Origin: an uncultured Bacteroidota bacterium
GTDB taxonomy: Bacteria > Bacteroidota > Bacteroidia > Chitinophagales > LD1
Reading direction: 5' to 3'
Assembly: GCA_903919075.1 (NCBI GenBank)
Contig: CAIXGR010000094.1
Coordinates: 1-32,212, forward strand
Length of the DNA stretch: 32,212 bases
The notes under the pieces were generated by a model that was not told the DNA's origin, searched no databases, and worked only from the letters and a program-made list of their open reading frames with translations. Both the position numbers and the translations under genes were made by a program. Shown here in pieces: positions 17,251 to 26,209 of the stretch. The first letter of the stretch is position 1; each line of letters begins with the position of its first letter.

Positions 17251-19104
17251 CTACCTTTTGTTGTCACAATTTTTTTGAAACATTTTTGTAGCTGGCGCTG
17301 ACCCCAGTTTCATTGCTACGGCAAGGTCAGTACAACCATCTTCAGTTTCATTTTGCGCAATTTTAGCCATGCCTCGGTAATAATGGCTTACTGCATCTTT
17401 TTCGCCGAAAATGAGGTAGCGAGTGAAGTCATCAATTGCAGCTGCGTAGTCTTTATTTTTATATTCGGCAATGCCGCGCAACTTGTATGCTGCATGATAC
17501 CCTCTGTTAATGAGTAAAATTCTGTTATACTCCATAATGGCTGTATCGTATTTGCCTGCTTCAGTAAAAATATCTGCTCTACCTTTAATAGAAGGTATAT
17601 AGTTGGAATCGATTTTGAGGGATTTTTGGTAATATTTAAACGCCTCATCAGTCATTTTCAACTTAGAAGCGGCTTGCCCCATTTTGCCATATAGCTTTGT
17701 GCTTTTCGCACTTAGCTTTTCGCATATTTTATATTCGTTAAGCCCTTCGGAATATAAGCCCATTTGCACATGCACATCGGCAAGAGCTAACCATGCATCA
17801 TAGTAATAATGCTCGAGGTCTATTGACTTTTTAAGGTATTGCTCGGCCTCATTATAATTTTTATCGGTCATGGCCTTTAGCCCCTTTGCCAAGAAAAGTT
17901 CTGCTTTTAAATGGTCGATGGTATCAAGTTCAAGTGGCCGAACGGCAGGGTTTCCGGGAGCACTAGTTTTTGCTTCCTGAGGAACATAAGCCGCAGTATC
18001 GCCGGCAACAACCGGTGGAAGTACATTTTGTGGCACAATGATATCCATGATATCTCTTGAAAAAGAATTTTCAGGTATGGGTTCGAGCGCTCGAGCGGTT
18101 TTCCAATGTACCGGTTCTACAACTACCGGCTCTTTAATGGTATTTATTTTAGGTATTACAACAACTGGCTGTTTGGCCAATGGTTTGGTTTCAGCTATTC
18201 TTGCCGTATCTATTAAAATGCCCTGCATAGTTTCAATAGGAGGTGTTTCCGGTTCAATTACTCTTGTTTCTATTTTAGCAATGGGAGCAGGAACAGTATC
18301 TACTTTTTTGCTGTCAACAGGTGCTGGTTTTCCCTCAACCGGTACCGGTTTCTCTTCAATTGCTACAGGGTTATTTTCGGCAACAGGAGCAGTAACTTTT
18401 GGCGCTGGGGTAGGTTCAATAATTATAGTGTCCGCTCTCGCTTCCTTTAGCTCCACATTGTTCATTCCAGCGTCAATTCTTCTCTTTTCAAATTTCAAGG
18501 CGGCAATTTCTTTTCCGAGGCTATCTTGAAAATGTATGAGGTAAGGTTTAATTACAGCTTTATCGCGCGAACGCTGCATTTTGTATTGTGTAGACTGAAT
18601 ATCTTTTTCATCGAGACTATTTTTATCGTCTTTGTTGAGTGAGTCTAAACTTACCTGAACCCCTTCCATTAATGCCTCATTCAATTCTAAAGTAGCATCT
18701 ATAAGTAGCAGCCGATTTTTCTGTATCTCAAGACTATATTTCTGTGCGGCCGTTTTAGGCTTATTGGGATTTGCTTTTAAAGTATCAGGATCACTTTCAG
18801 CAGCCTGGACCTGTGTATTAGTAACTTGTTTGTTATTGTGCTTAGTATTTTGAACTGCAGGAACTTTAATGCTTTGTCCTTCTTCCAATGGCTGATCAAC
18901 ACTTGCAATATTATTTAAGGAGGCAAGCGCTTGCGGCTCAATTTTAAGCTTTTTAGCTATTGACCGGATGGTCTCTTTTTTCTTTTTAACTACATACGTT
19001 TCGGTGCCACCTGAGCCACCATCGGCCCCAATGGCTTTCGACTGAAATTCTGCCAAGAACAACAGTGTAAAAAACAATAATATGAATGTGATTTTAATTT
19101 TCAC
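17251..19104 (-). CDS. LysM and TPR domain envelope protein
   Basis: A 617-residue exported protein. Signal peptide at 1-26 (ends SKAIG), a LysM-like domain at about 36-83 (ETYVVKKKKETIRSIAKKL, then LNNI and EGQSIKVP), a helical stretch to about 210, a Pro/Val/Glu-rich low-complexity linker at about 225-345, and five or six tetratricopeptide repeats from about 395 to the end. The last repeat has the DGCTDLAVAMKLG pattern common in Bacteroidota TPR proteins and a terminal Cys. LysM usually binds peptidoglycan and TPRs mediate protein assembly, so a periplasmic scaffold at the cell wall is plausible; partners are unknown. The gene ends 156 bp upstream of the haem receptor on the same strand. 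Confidence 0.8.
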   Translation of the reverse strand: MKIKITFILLFFTLLFLAEFQSKAIGADGGSGGTETYVVKKKKETIRSIAKKLKIEPQALASLNNIASVDQPLEEGQSIKVPAVQNTKHNNKQVTNTQVQAAESDPDTLKANPNKPKTAAQKYSLEIQKNRLLLIDATLELNEALMEGVQVSLDSLNKDDKNSLDEKDIQSTQYKMQRSRDKAVIKPYLIHFQDSLGKEIAALKFEKRRIDAGMNNVELKEARADTIIIEPTPAPKVTAPVAENNPVAIEEKPVPVEGKPAPVDSKKVDTVPAPIAKIETRVIEPETPPIETMQGILIDTARIAETKPLAKQPVVVIPKINTIKEPVVVEPVHWKTARALEPIPENSFSRDIMDIIVPQNVLPPVVAGDTAAYVPQEAKTSAPGNPAVRPLELDTIDHLKAELFLAKGLKAMTDKNYNEAEQYLKKSIDLEHYYYDAWLALADVHVQMGLYSEGLNEYKICEKLSAKSTKLYGKMGQAASKLKMTDEAFKYYQKSLKIDSNYIPSIKGRADIFTEAGKYDTAIMEYNRILLINRGYHAAYKLRGIAEYKNKDYAAAIDDFTRYLIFGEKDAVSHYYRGMAKIAQNETEDGCTDLAVAMKLGSAPATKMFQKNCDNKR

Positions 19105-19191
19105 CCTTATGGCTAAATTTTACCCATTGCGTTATAAGAAACGACTAAGTAATTATAATACACCAGGTAAATATTATTCTTCCAGTGCATT

Positions 19192-19485
19192 TTAAAATAC
19201 AACAACATCTTTTACAACCCCTTCTCCCAATTCTTTATTAAACATCTCTTTTATTTTGTCTCTTGAGTAATTTAATTCGTGCTTAAGAGGGGCAGACTCA
19301 ACTTTAATATACAATTTGCCATCGCGCAGCGACACAGAAGATGTATACTTAGCTATTGGCTTACCCATTATTTCGGCCCATCTTTCTCTAATACGGCTTT
19401 CATCTAACTTACCTTTTAGCTTAAGCTCGGTAACCATCATGTCTAATGCTTCGCCAATGCTTATATCGTTTTTTCTGCGTGCCAT
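19192..19485 (-). CDS. DUF721/DciA-like protein
   Basis: A 97-residue protein starting MARRKNDISIGEALDMM. The body (ESRIRERWAEIMGKPIAKYT, then LYIKVESAPLKHELNYSRDKI and VVKDVVVF) is the DUF721 pattern: a KH-like fold with W-x-x-[IV]-[MV]-G and a central strand ending in S/A-x-x-L-x-x-E-L. In other bacteria DciA proteins of this family help load the replicative helicase DnaB. The frame is open further upstream to an ATG at 19542, but the added 19 residues are not family-like, and a candidate promoter at 19554-19561 would leave almost no leader for it, so the later ATG at 19485 was chosen. Confidence 0.8.
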   Translation of the reverse strand: MARRKNDISIGEALDMMVTELKLKGKLDESRIRERWAEIMGKPIAKYTSSVSLRDGKLYIKVESAPLKHELNYSRDKIKEMFNKELGEGVVKDVVVF

Positions 19486-19553
19486 AGTGAACAGTACAAT
19501 GATATTAAACTTTCGTGAAGCATAAAGAATTAATATGCACAATGGTGCGCAGC

Positions 19554-19561
19554 CAAAAGTA
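19554..19561 (-). promoter_or_regulatory. Putative -7 promoter element for the DUF721 gene
   Basis: Read on the minus strand it is TACTTTTG, matching TAnnTTTG. It would give a leader of about 60 nt to the ATG at 19485. No TTG at the correct -33 spacing is visible. Confidence 0.35.
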
Positions 19562-19641
19562 GACGAATTAAACCATTTAACTGCTTAAAAAACAAGTAGA
19601 AACGACCCTAATATTAACATTAAAAATATTACTGGAATTGT

Positions 19642-19649
19642 TACATTTG
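19642..19649 (+). promoter_or_regulatory. Putative -7 promoter element for the PAS kinase operon
   Basis: TACATTTG matches TAnnTTTG and lies 26 bp before the proposed TTG start codon, giving a leader of about 20 nt. No clear -33 TTG was found. Confidence 0.4.
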
Positions 19650-19675
19650 GGGGGACTCAAAAAACAATAAAGACT

Positions 19676-20902
19676 TTGGATACCGCAATAGGACTAGATG
19701 CATTATTTGAATACGCAACCGAAGGCATACTTGTTACCAACCATATTGGTGAGATAGTAAAGATAAACTCTTCGGCCGAACGCATGTTTGGCTACCAAAA
19801 AGATGAACTTTTAAGGCAGAAAATTGAGTTGCTTATTCCTAAGCGATATGACCATAGGCATCAAAAACACAGAGAAAATTTCACCAAACACCCACAACCC
19901 CGATTTATGGGCATGGGAATGGATTTATATGGCCGAAAAAAAGATAATTCTGAATTTCCGGTAGAGGTAAGCCTAAGCCCGTTTGAATCGCCAAGAGGCA
20001 AATATGTTATTGCCTTTATAATTGACATTACAGTTAGAAAGCAAAGCGAAGAGGTATTGCTACAGCAAAAGGTAGAGCTGGAAAAAGTATCGAATGAGAT
20101 TAAGATATTGAACACAGAGCTAGAACGGAAAGTAGAAGACCGGACTATTATGTTACGTGAAACACTGGCGCAACTTGAAAAATCGAAAGATGAAATAGCA
20201 GAATCTTTAAAAACAGAAAAAGAACTTGGCGACCTGAAATCAATATTTGTTTCAACCGTATCGCACGAGTTCAGGACACCATTAAGCACCATTCTATCTT
20301 CAGCCTCGCTTATTTCGAAATATGGTAAGCCCGAAGATTTGGATAAACGCGAACGCCATGTTGCCAAGATAAAAGAGTCGGTAAAGCATATGAGTTCGAT
20401 GCTTGAAGACCTGCTTTCTTTAAGCAAACTTGAAGAAGGCTTAATTACTGCAAAACCTGAAACTTTTCATTTTGGGAATTTTATGACTGAATTTGCCAGC
20501 GAATTACAAGAAATTGCAAAACCAGACCAAAAAATATTACTGGAAGCCTGCGATATTGGCGAAATAACAACGGATAAGCGGCTGATAAAAAATATTTTAT
20601 TGAATCTTACCAGCAATGCCATTAAGTTTTCGGATGAGGGCTCGGTTATAACGTTGGCCTGTGTTAATAAGAAGAAATATTTACGCATTTCGGTTAAAGA
20701 TTCAGGTATTGGCATTTCAAAGGAAGACAAAGAACATTTATTTGAACGCTTTTTTCGCGCAAGAAATGCTGCGAACATTCAAGGCACCGGGCTTGGTTTA
20801 CATATAATTTCTAAATATCTTGAATTATTGAATGGGAAAATATCATTGGAGTCTGAACTTGATGTAGGCTCAACTTTTACCATCGAAATTCCTTTAAATT
20901 AA
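19676..20902 (+). CDS. Soluble PAS-domain sensor histidine kinase
   Basis: A 408-residue cytoplasmic kinase without membrane helices. PAS domain at about 7-122 (LFEYATEGILVTN, then NSSAERMFGYQKDEL, RKKDNSEFPVEVSLSP and FIIDITVRKQSEE), a coiled coil at about 123-190, the phosphoacceptor segment SHEFRTPLS with His197, then the ATPase domain (NLTSNAIKFS, DSGIGIS, GTGLGLHI). The only start that includes the whole PAS domain is TTG at 19676; the frame extends upstream without any ATG. The PAS domain resembles the FixL/generic S-box group: His62 aligns with the FixL haem-ligating His, but this His is frequent in non-haem PAS domains and the FixL distal Arg is Met82 here, so haem binding is not established. 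The regulator gene follows after 10 bp. Confidence 0.9.
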   Translation: MDTAIGLDALFEYATEGILVTNHIGEIVKINSSAERMFGYQKDELLRQKIELLIPKRYDHRHQKHRENFTKHPQPRFMGMGMDLYGRKKDNSEFPVEVSLSPFESPRGKYVIAFIIDITVRKQSEEVLLQQKVELEKVSNEIKILNTELERKVEDRTIMLRETLAQLEKSKDEIAESLKTEKELGDLKSIFVSTVSHEFRTPLSTILSSASLISKYGKPEDLDKRERHVAKIKESVKHMSSMLEDLLSLSKLEEGLITAKPETFHFGNFMTEFASELQEIAKPDQKILLEACDIGEITTDKRLIKNILLNLTSNAIKFSDEGSVITLACVNKKKYLRISVKDSGIGISKEDKEHLFERFFRARNAANIQGTGLGLHIISKYLELLNGKISLESELDVGSTFTIEIPLN

Positions 20903-20912
20903 TACATAGGCT

Positions 20913-21971
20913 ATGAAAAAAGTATTACTAATAGAAGATAACAAAGCCGTAAGAGAAAACATTGAAGAAATTCTGGAATTAGCAGGATATAATGTAACAA
21001 GCGGTGAAAACGGTAAGATTGGTGTTGACCTAGCAATTAAGGATACCCCAGATGTAATTATTTGCGATATTATGATGCCAGAGTTAGATGGTTATGGGGT
21101 ATTGCATATGCTTAGTAAAAATCCCAAAACCTCCACCATACCGTTCATTTTTCTTACCGCAAAGGCCGACCGCACTGACCTTAGAAAAGGTATGGAAATG
21201 GGTGCCGACGATTACCTTACAAAACCATTTGACGATGTTGAATTATTAAATGCTATTGAAACGCGGCTTAAAAAAGTTGACCTGATGAAAACTGAATATT
21301 CAGCAAATTCGGAAGGGGTAAACAACTTTTTGAAAGAGGCGGCCAACGCAGGCAAAATAAATATTACAGATGGCGAACGCGAAACACAGTTTTTCAAAAA
21401 GAAACAAACAGTGTATACTCAAGGGCACCGGCCTTCGGCTTTGTTTTTTGTAAATAAAGGCAAAATAAAAACTTTTAGAACCAGCGAGGAAGGCAAAGAA
21501 CTGATAACCTTTATATTTAAAGAAGGTGATTTTATGGGTTATACTTCCTTGCTTGAGGAAGCATCATATAATGATACTGCCGAGGCGCTTGAAGATTCTG
21601 AATTGATGATTATTCCTAAGGCAGATTTTAATGCGCTTATTAATACAGATTCTCTTATATCCAAAAAATTCATAAAGCTTCTTTCGAAAAATTTAAGCGA
21701 AAAGGAAGATCAATTACTTAACCTGGCATATAACTCTCTTCGTAAACGGGTTGCTAATGGACTGTTGCATGTATACGAAAAATACAAAAAAGATACCGGT
21801 GATAAACCCAGGCTTGAAATATCGCGCGAAAACCTAGCGCAAGTAGTTGGCACGGCTACTGAATCATTGATACGAACATTAAGTGATTTTAAAAACGAAA
21901 AGCTAATTGAAATTAAAGAGGGCAAAATTACAGTTCTTGATGAAGCTAAATTGAAAAACCTGCTGAATTGA
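20913..21971 (+). CDS. Response regulator: receiver domain fused to CRP/FNR-type DNA-binding module
   Basis: A 352-residue two-module regulator. Receiver domain at 1-122 with acidic pocket Glu8/Asp9, phosphoacceptor Asp52 (IICDIMMPELDG), Thr82 and Lys104 (LTKPF). A cyclic-nucleotide-binding-like domain follows at about 150-265 (VYTQGHRPSALFFVNKGKIK, EGDFMGYTSLLEE) and a CRP-type winged helix at about 285-352 (ISRENLAQVVGTATESLIRTL). The module lacks the N-terminal cysteine cluster of FNR, so an iron-sulfur oxygen switch is not expected; the effector pocket may be vestigial, with phosphorylation as the control input. It is almost certainly the partner of the PAS kinase encoded 10 bp upstream. 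Targets are unknown. Confidence 0.9.
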   Translation: MKKVLLIEDNKAVRENIEEILELAGYNVTSGENGKIGVDLAIKDTPDVIICDIMMPELDGYGVLHMLSKNPKTSTIPFIFLTAKADRTDLRKGMEMGADDYLTKPFDDVELLNAIETRLKKVDLMKTEYSANSEGVNNFLKEAANAGKINITDGERETQFFKKKQTVYTQGHRPSALFFVNKGKIKTFRTSEEGKELITFIFKEGDFMGYTSLLEEASYNDTAEALEDSELMIIPKADFNALINTDSLISKKFIKLLSKNLSEKEDQLLNLAYNSLRKRVANGLLHVYEKYKKDTGDKPRLEISRENLAQVVGTATESLIRTLSDFKNEKLIEIKEGKITVLDEAKLKNLLN

Positions 21972-22041
21972 TGTTATACTCCCCCAAATGTGCTGTGAAT
22001 AATTAAAAAAGCCATATACTAAAGTTGTGGCCGAAGCAGTG

Positions 22042-22049
22042 TAATTTTG
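22042..22049 (+). promoter_or_regulatory. Putative -7 promoter element for the acyl-CoA operon
   Basis: TAATTTTG matches TAnnTTTG, with TTG at 22025-22027 at a short spacing of 14 nt. It lies 30 bp before the ATG at 22079 and therefore supports that start over an upstream in-frame TTG at 22025. Confidence 0.45.
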
Positions 22050-22078
22050 TGCATACCTTTTTGAAAATAACTACATCG

Positions 22079-23809
22079 ATGAACGGAGGAGAAATAATTG
22101 CACGTGTTTTACAAAAACAGGGAGTAAAGTTTTTATTTACTCTTTGCGGGGGGCACATCTCTCCTATTTTTGTTTCAGCAGAAAAAGCCGGAATAAGGAT
22201 TATCGATACACGCCATGAAACTAATGCTGTATTCGCAGCCGATGCTGTAGCACGGCTTACCGGTATACCTGGGGTAGTAGCGGTAACAGCGGGTCCAGGA
22301 CTTACCAACACTATTACGGCTATTAAAAACGCTTATTTAGCTCAGTCGCCTATTATTTTATTGGGTGGTGCGGCAGCAACCATCCTTAAAGGAAGAGGCT
22401 CGCTACAAGATATTGACCAAATGAAAATGATGAAGCCCAATGTAAAATGGGCTGCTTCGATAAACCAAGTGAAAGAAATTGTTCCGACACTGGAAAAGGC
22501 ATTTGCTATAGCGCAAGAAGGTATGCCCGGACCAGTTTTTGTTGAGTGCCCGGTAGATACTTTATATGATGAAGAATTGGTGCGTAGTTGGTACGGTGCT
22601 AAAAGCAAGGAGGTTCCACCAAAAAATTTACGGGAGCGCGTTGTTCAATGGTATATCAATCACCATGCAAAAAATTTATTTAAAGAAAAGGATAATATCA
22701 ATTTTAATAACCCACCGGCTGTAGCATCATTTCCAAAACATAGTTCATCACAAACCAGTAAGGCCATTTCAAGAATTAAATCGGCTTCGAAACCATTAAT
22801 GCTTATTGGTAGTGGTGCTATGATGAATCCGCAAAGGGCGAATGAACTTGCGAGTGCGGTAAGTCAACTTGGCATTCCGGTTTATTTAAGCGGTATGGCA
22901 AGGGGATTATTGGGTAAAGAAAATCAGCTTCAAATGCGGCACCATCGCAAAGAAGCAATTAAAGAGGCTGACCTTATTATACTTGCCGGTGTGCCTAATG
23001 ATTTCAGATTAGATTATGGTAACCATATTGGAGGAAGACCCTTTATTTCGATTAACAGAAGTAAAGAAGACCTTACTAAAAACAAAAATCCGACAATTGG
23101 TATTCTTGCCGACCCGCAGGAGTTTTTGATTGACTTGTCGAAAAAATTTCAAGGCAATTACACCGGATGGATAGAAACTTTGCGCAACCGCGATAATAAA
23201 CGAGAAGCAAATATTAATGAACAGGCCAATGCAGTTACTCAACAAGGTATTAATCCTATAAAGCTTTTCCGCGAGTTGGAACCTGTGTTAGATGATAATA
23301 CAATATTAGTTGCCGATGGTGGAGATTTTGTGGCTACTAGTGCGTATACACTTCGTCCGCGTTCGCCACTATCTTGGCTCGACCCTGGAGTTTTTGGCAC
23401 TTTGGGTGTGGGTGCGGGATTTGCATTGGGCGCTAAATTGGTTTTTCCCGAAAAAGATGTTTGGATTATTTATGGCGATGGCAGCGCAGGCTATAGCCTG
23501 ATGGAATACGATACGTTTGTACGACATAAGCTACCTGTAATATCGGTTATTGGTAATGATGCCTGCTGGGCACAGATAGCACGCGACCAAATTGAGTTTT
23601 TAAAAAGCGATACAGCTATGAATCTTGCTTACAGCAATTATCAGGATATTGGAAAGGCTTTTGGAGCAGAAGGTGTACGGGTTGAAAACATAGATGCTTT
23701 TAATGCAGCAGTTGTTGAAGCGAAAAGCATGAGCAGAAAAGGAAAGCCCTATATTATTAATGCTATTATTGGAAAAACTGATTTCAGAAAAGGTTCAATT
23801 TCTCTGTAA
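22079..23809 (+). CDS. ThDP-dependent 2-hydroxyacyl-CoA lyase-like enzyme (ILVBL/HACL2 type)
   Basis: A 576-residue thiamine-diphosphate enzyme of the acetolactate-synthase fold. The cofactor-activating glutamate is Glu47 in DTRHETNAVFAADA. The metal/ThDP motif begins GDGSAGYS at 466-473 and ends at Asn493 in GNDACW. Several stretches match animal ILVBL (HACL2) better than bacterial IlvB: LCGGHISPIFV, MARGLLGKE, LDPGVFGTLGVGAGFALGAK, YDTFVRHKLPV and the C-terminus IIGKTDFRKGSISL. HACL2 cleaves 2-hydroxyacyl-CoA to formyl-CoA and an aldehyde shortened by one carbon. The N-terminal membrane anchor of the animal protein is absent. An acyl-CoA ligase in the same operon fits this role. A plain acetolactate synthase is less likely because no IlvN regulatory subunit or branched-chain gene is nearby. 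Confidence 0.8.
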   Translation: MNGGEIIARVLQKQGVKFLFTLCGGHISPIFVSAEKAGIRIIDTRHETNAVFAADAVARLTGIPGVVAVTAGPGLTNTITAIKNAYLAQSPIILLGGAAATILKGRGSLQDIDQMKMMKPNVKWAASINQVKEIVPTLEKAFAIAQEGMPGPVFVECPVDTLYDEELVRSWYGAKSKEVPPKNLRERVVQWYINHHAKNLFKEKDNINFNNPPAVASFPKHSSSQTSKAISRIKSASKPLMLIGSGAMMNPQRANELASAVSQLGIPVYLSGMARGLLGKENQLQMRHHRKEAIKEADLIILAGVPNDFRLDYGNHIGGRPFISINRSKEDLTKNKNPTIGILADPQEFLIDLSKKFQGNYTGWIETLRNRDNKREANINEQANAVTQQGINPIKLFRELEPVLDDNTILVADGGDFVATSAYTLRPRSPLSWLDPGVFGTLGVGAGFALGAKLVFPEKDVWIIYGDGSAGYSLMEYDTFVRHKLPVISVIGNDACWAQIARDQIEFLKSDTAMNLAYSNYQDIGKAFGAEGVRVENIDAFNAAVVEAKSMSRKGKPYIINAIIGKTDFRKGSISL

Positions 23810-23829
23810 GTAATATCAAAATACAAAAA

Positions 23830-24381
23830 ATGAATATTGGAATTCCATCAAAAGAACATACGGCGCTGATTGTAATTGATGTGCAGGAAAAGTTGATGCC
23901 GGTAATACACGAAAGCAAAAAGGTTTTTGAAAACGTGAATAAATTAATTCGCGGTGCTGAAATACTTGACCTTGAAATTATTGTTACCGAGCAATATCCA
24001 AAAGGATTAGGCAACACTTGTAAAGAAATTGAGTTGCCCACAGAGAATGCGGTGGTGATTGAAAAAATGTGCTTTAGCTGTATGATAAGCGATCCGGTAA
24101 ACGAACAATTAAAACTAACTAATGTAAAAAGCCTGATACTATGTGGCGTTGAATCGCATATTTGTGTATTAAAAACAGCGCTTGATGCATTACAACAAGG
24201 CTACCAGGTTCATGTGGTGGCAGATGCGGTTTCATCGCGCACACAAGAAAACAAGCAATTGGCATTGGACAGAATGCGGCAAGCGGGTGCCTTTATTACT
24301 TCAGTAGAAATGATTTTATTTATGCTGATGGATAATGCCGGTACAGAGGAATTTAAAGCAATCAGTAAATTAATTAAGTAA
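23830..24381 (+). CDS. Isochorismatase-fold hydrolase (ISOC2-like)
   Basis: A 183-residue cysteine hydrolase. The predicted triad is Asp17 (VIDVQEK), Lys79 (VIEKMCFSC) and Cys112 (GVESHICVLKTALDAL). The motif TEQYPKGLGNT and the ending DAVSSRTQENKQLALDRMRQ follow the eukaryotic ISOC1/ISOC2 subgroup rather than nicotinamidase PncA, whose metal-binding His cluster is missing. Substrate is unknown for this subgroup. The gene starts 20 bp after the ThDP enzyme and ends 16 bp before the acyl-CoA ligase, so it is part of that operon and may act on a by-product of the pathway (inference). Confidence 0.85.
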   Translation: MNIGIPSKEHTALIVIDVQEKLMPVIHESKKVFENVNKLIRGAEILDLEIIVTEQYPKGLGNTCKEIELPTENAVVIEKMCFSCMISDPVNEQLKLTNVKSLILCGVESHICVLKTALDALQQGYQVHVVADAVSSRTQENKQLALDRMRQAGAFITSVEMILFMLMDNAGTEEFKAISKLIK

Positions 24382-24397
24382 AGAAAAATATAAGTAA

Positions 24398-26200
24398 ATG
24401 TCAGCGAAACGCCTTTTTGACTTTCTTACAGAACAAATAAGTAAACGACCGGATGCCAATTTTCTTTCGGCAAAAGAACCTACGGCATCGGGCAAAGAGT
24501 GGAAACATTATACTTTTAAGCAGGCACAAAATTACGCGGACATGATAAGTCAACTGCTAATAAATCTTGGAGTTAAACAGGATGATAAGATTGCTATCAT
24601 ATCAACCAACCGGCCCGAGTGGAATTTTGTTGACTTTGGTGCTATGCAATTGGGTATAATACCGGTACCCATGTATCCAACCATTTCGGAAAAAGATTAT
24701 GAATTTATTTTTAATGATGCCTCCATTCAATATGCCTTTGTAGGCGACAAAACTGTTTATGAAAAAGTATTGCCTTTAATGGGGCGCGTAACTTCGCTAA
24801 AAGGCATTTATAGTTTCGATAAAATTGAAGATGCCGTTTATTTAAACAGTGTGTTACCCTCATTGGATAAAGTAAATTGGACAGAAATCCAAAAAGCAAA
24901 GGATTCAATTAACGAAAACAAACTTGCTACCATAATTTATACTTCGGGCACTACCGGTAACCCTAAGGGCGTAATGCTTTCGCATAAAAATATAGTAAGC
25001 AATATCCATAGCGTAAAACAGGTAACACCGTTTAATGAGGGCGAAAAATCGTTAAGCTTTCTTCCGCTTTGCCATAGCTTGGAAAGAACTGCATTTTATG
25101 CTTACTTATCGAAAGGCATACATATACATTATGCTGAAAGCCTTGAAACCATTGCTACCAACCTGAAAGAAGTACAACCTTATTGTTTTACAACAGTGCC
25201 GCGCCTGCTCGAAAAAATTTACGAGAAAATTATGGTGAAAGGAAACGAACAGACGGGTTTGAAACGTAAACTTTTCTTTTGGAGCATTGACCTTGGCCTG
25301 AATTACGAATTGGGAAACCACAGAAGTGCCTGGTATAACTTACAACTGGCATTAGCCAGAAAATTAATATTTAGCAAATGGAAAGAGGCGCTGGGTGGGC
25401 ATGTACAATTTATTGTAACCGGTGCCGCACCAATGCAACCACGGCTTATAAAATTATTTACAGCAGCCGGTATTATTGTTATTGAGGGTTATGGATTAAC
25501 TGAAACAGCACCGGTATTATGCCTTAACCGGCTTGATGAAGAACACCGAGCAATTGGCACCGTGGGCATGGCCATACCGGGCGTTGAAATAAAAATGGCA
25601 GAGGATGGCGAAATACTTGCGAAGGGGGACAACATTATGTTGGGCTATTATAACCGTAAGGATTTAACCGATGAAGTGATTGATAAAGACGGGTGGTTCC
25701 ATACAGGCGATATTGGAGTGTGGATAGAACGTGATGGCAACAAATTTTTAAAAATAACCGACCGGAAAAAAGAATTATTCAAAACATCGGGCGGCAAATA
25801 TGTAGCGCCGCAGGTTATTGAAAACAAAATGAAGGAAAGCCGATATATTGAACAAATAATGGTTTTGGGCGAAGCACAAAAATTTGTTTCAGCCCTTATT
25901 GTTCCTTCCTTTGTAAATTTGGCCGATTGGGCAAAACATAACGGAATTACACTTGAAAATAATGAGCGTATAGTTGACAACAGCAAAATAAAAGCGTTAA
26001 TCAACTATGAAATAGAAAGGCTTAATGAAGATTTTGGCAAGTGGGAGCAAATTAAAAAATTTACCTTATTGCCCGGTGAATGGACTATTGAAAGTGGCGA
26101 ACTTACGCCTTCGCTAAAAGTAAAACGTAAGTTTATTATGCAAAAATACAAATCGCAAGTAGAAGAATTGTATATTAACGAGCGCGAAACTGTAATATGA
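24398..26200 (+). CDS. Long-chain fatty acid-CoA ligase (AMP-forming)
   Basis: A 600-residue adenylate-forming enzyme of the FadD15/long-chain acyl-CoA synthetase group. Motifs: the ATP-binding P-loop YTSGTTGNPKG at 181-191; FLPLCHSLERT; the LPLCH-like and VPRLLEKIYEK segments typical of long-chain members; GYGLTETAPV (A5); and GWFHTGDIG followed by ITDRKKELFKTSGGKYVAPQ (A7/A8 hinge), with a C-terminal domain of about 100 residues. It activates free fatty acids to acyl-CoA with ATP hydrolysis to AMP and pyrophosphate. No membrane helices are evident. Operon position suggests it supplies acyl-CoA or 2-hydroxyacyl-CoA to the ThDP lyase and to the beta-oxidation genes on the opposite strand nearby. 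Confidence 0.92.
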   Translation: MSAKRLFDFLTEQISKRPDANFLSAKEPTASGKEWKHYTFKQAQNYADMISQLLINLGVKQDDKIAIISTNRPEWNFVDFGAMQLGIIPVPMYPTISEKDYEFIFNDASIQYAFVGDKTVYEKVLPLMGRVTSLKGIYSFDKIEDAVYLNSVLPSLDKVNWTEIQKAKDSINENKLATIIYTSGTTGNPKGVMLSHKNIVSNIHSVKQVTPFNEGEKSLSFLPLCHSLERTAFYAYLSKGIHIHYAESLETIATNLKEVQPYCFTTVPRLLEKIYEKIMVKGNEQTGLKRKLFFWSIDLGLNYELGNHRSAWYNLQLALARKLIFSKWKEALGGHVQFIVTGAAPMQPRLIKLFTAAGIIVIEGYGLTETAPVLCLNRLDEEHRAIGTVGMAIPGVEIKMAEDGEILAKGDNIMLGYYNRKDLTDEVIDKDGWFHTGDIGVWIERDGNKFLKITDRKKELFKTSGGKYVAPQVIENKMKESRYIEQIMVLGEAQKFVSALIVPSFVNLADWAKHNGITLENNERIVDNSKIKALINYEIERLNEDFGKWEQIKKFTLLPGEWTIESGELTPSLKVKRKFIMQKYKSQVEELYINERETVI

Positions 26201-26209
26201 AAACTTTTT

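Noticed and set aside
19676-20902. FixL-type haem oxygen sensor assignment for the PAS kinase
   Set aside because: The aligned His62 is common in non-haem PAS domains and the FixL distal Arg is replaced by Met, so haem binding cannot be claimed.
22079-23809. Acetolactate synthase large subunit (IlvB)
   Set aside because: Key stretches match ILVBL-type proteins, there is no IlvN partner or branched-chain gene nearby, and the operon is about acyl-CoA.
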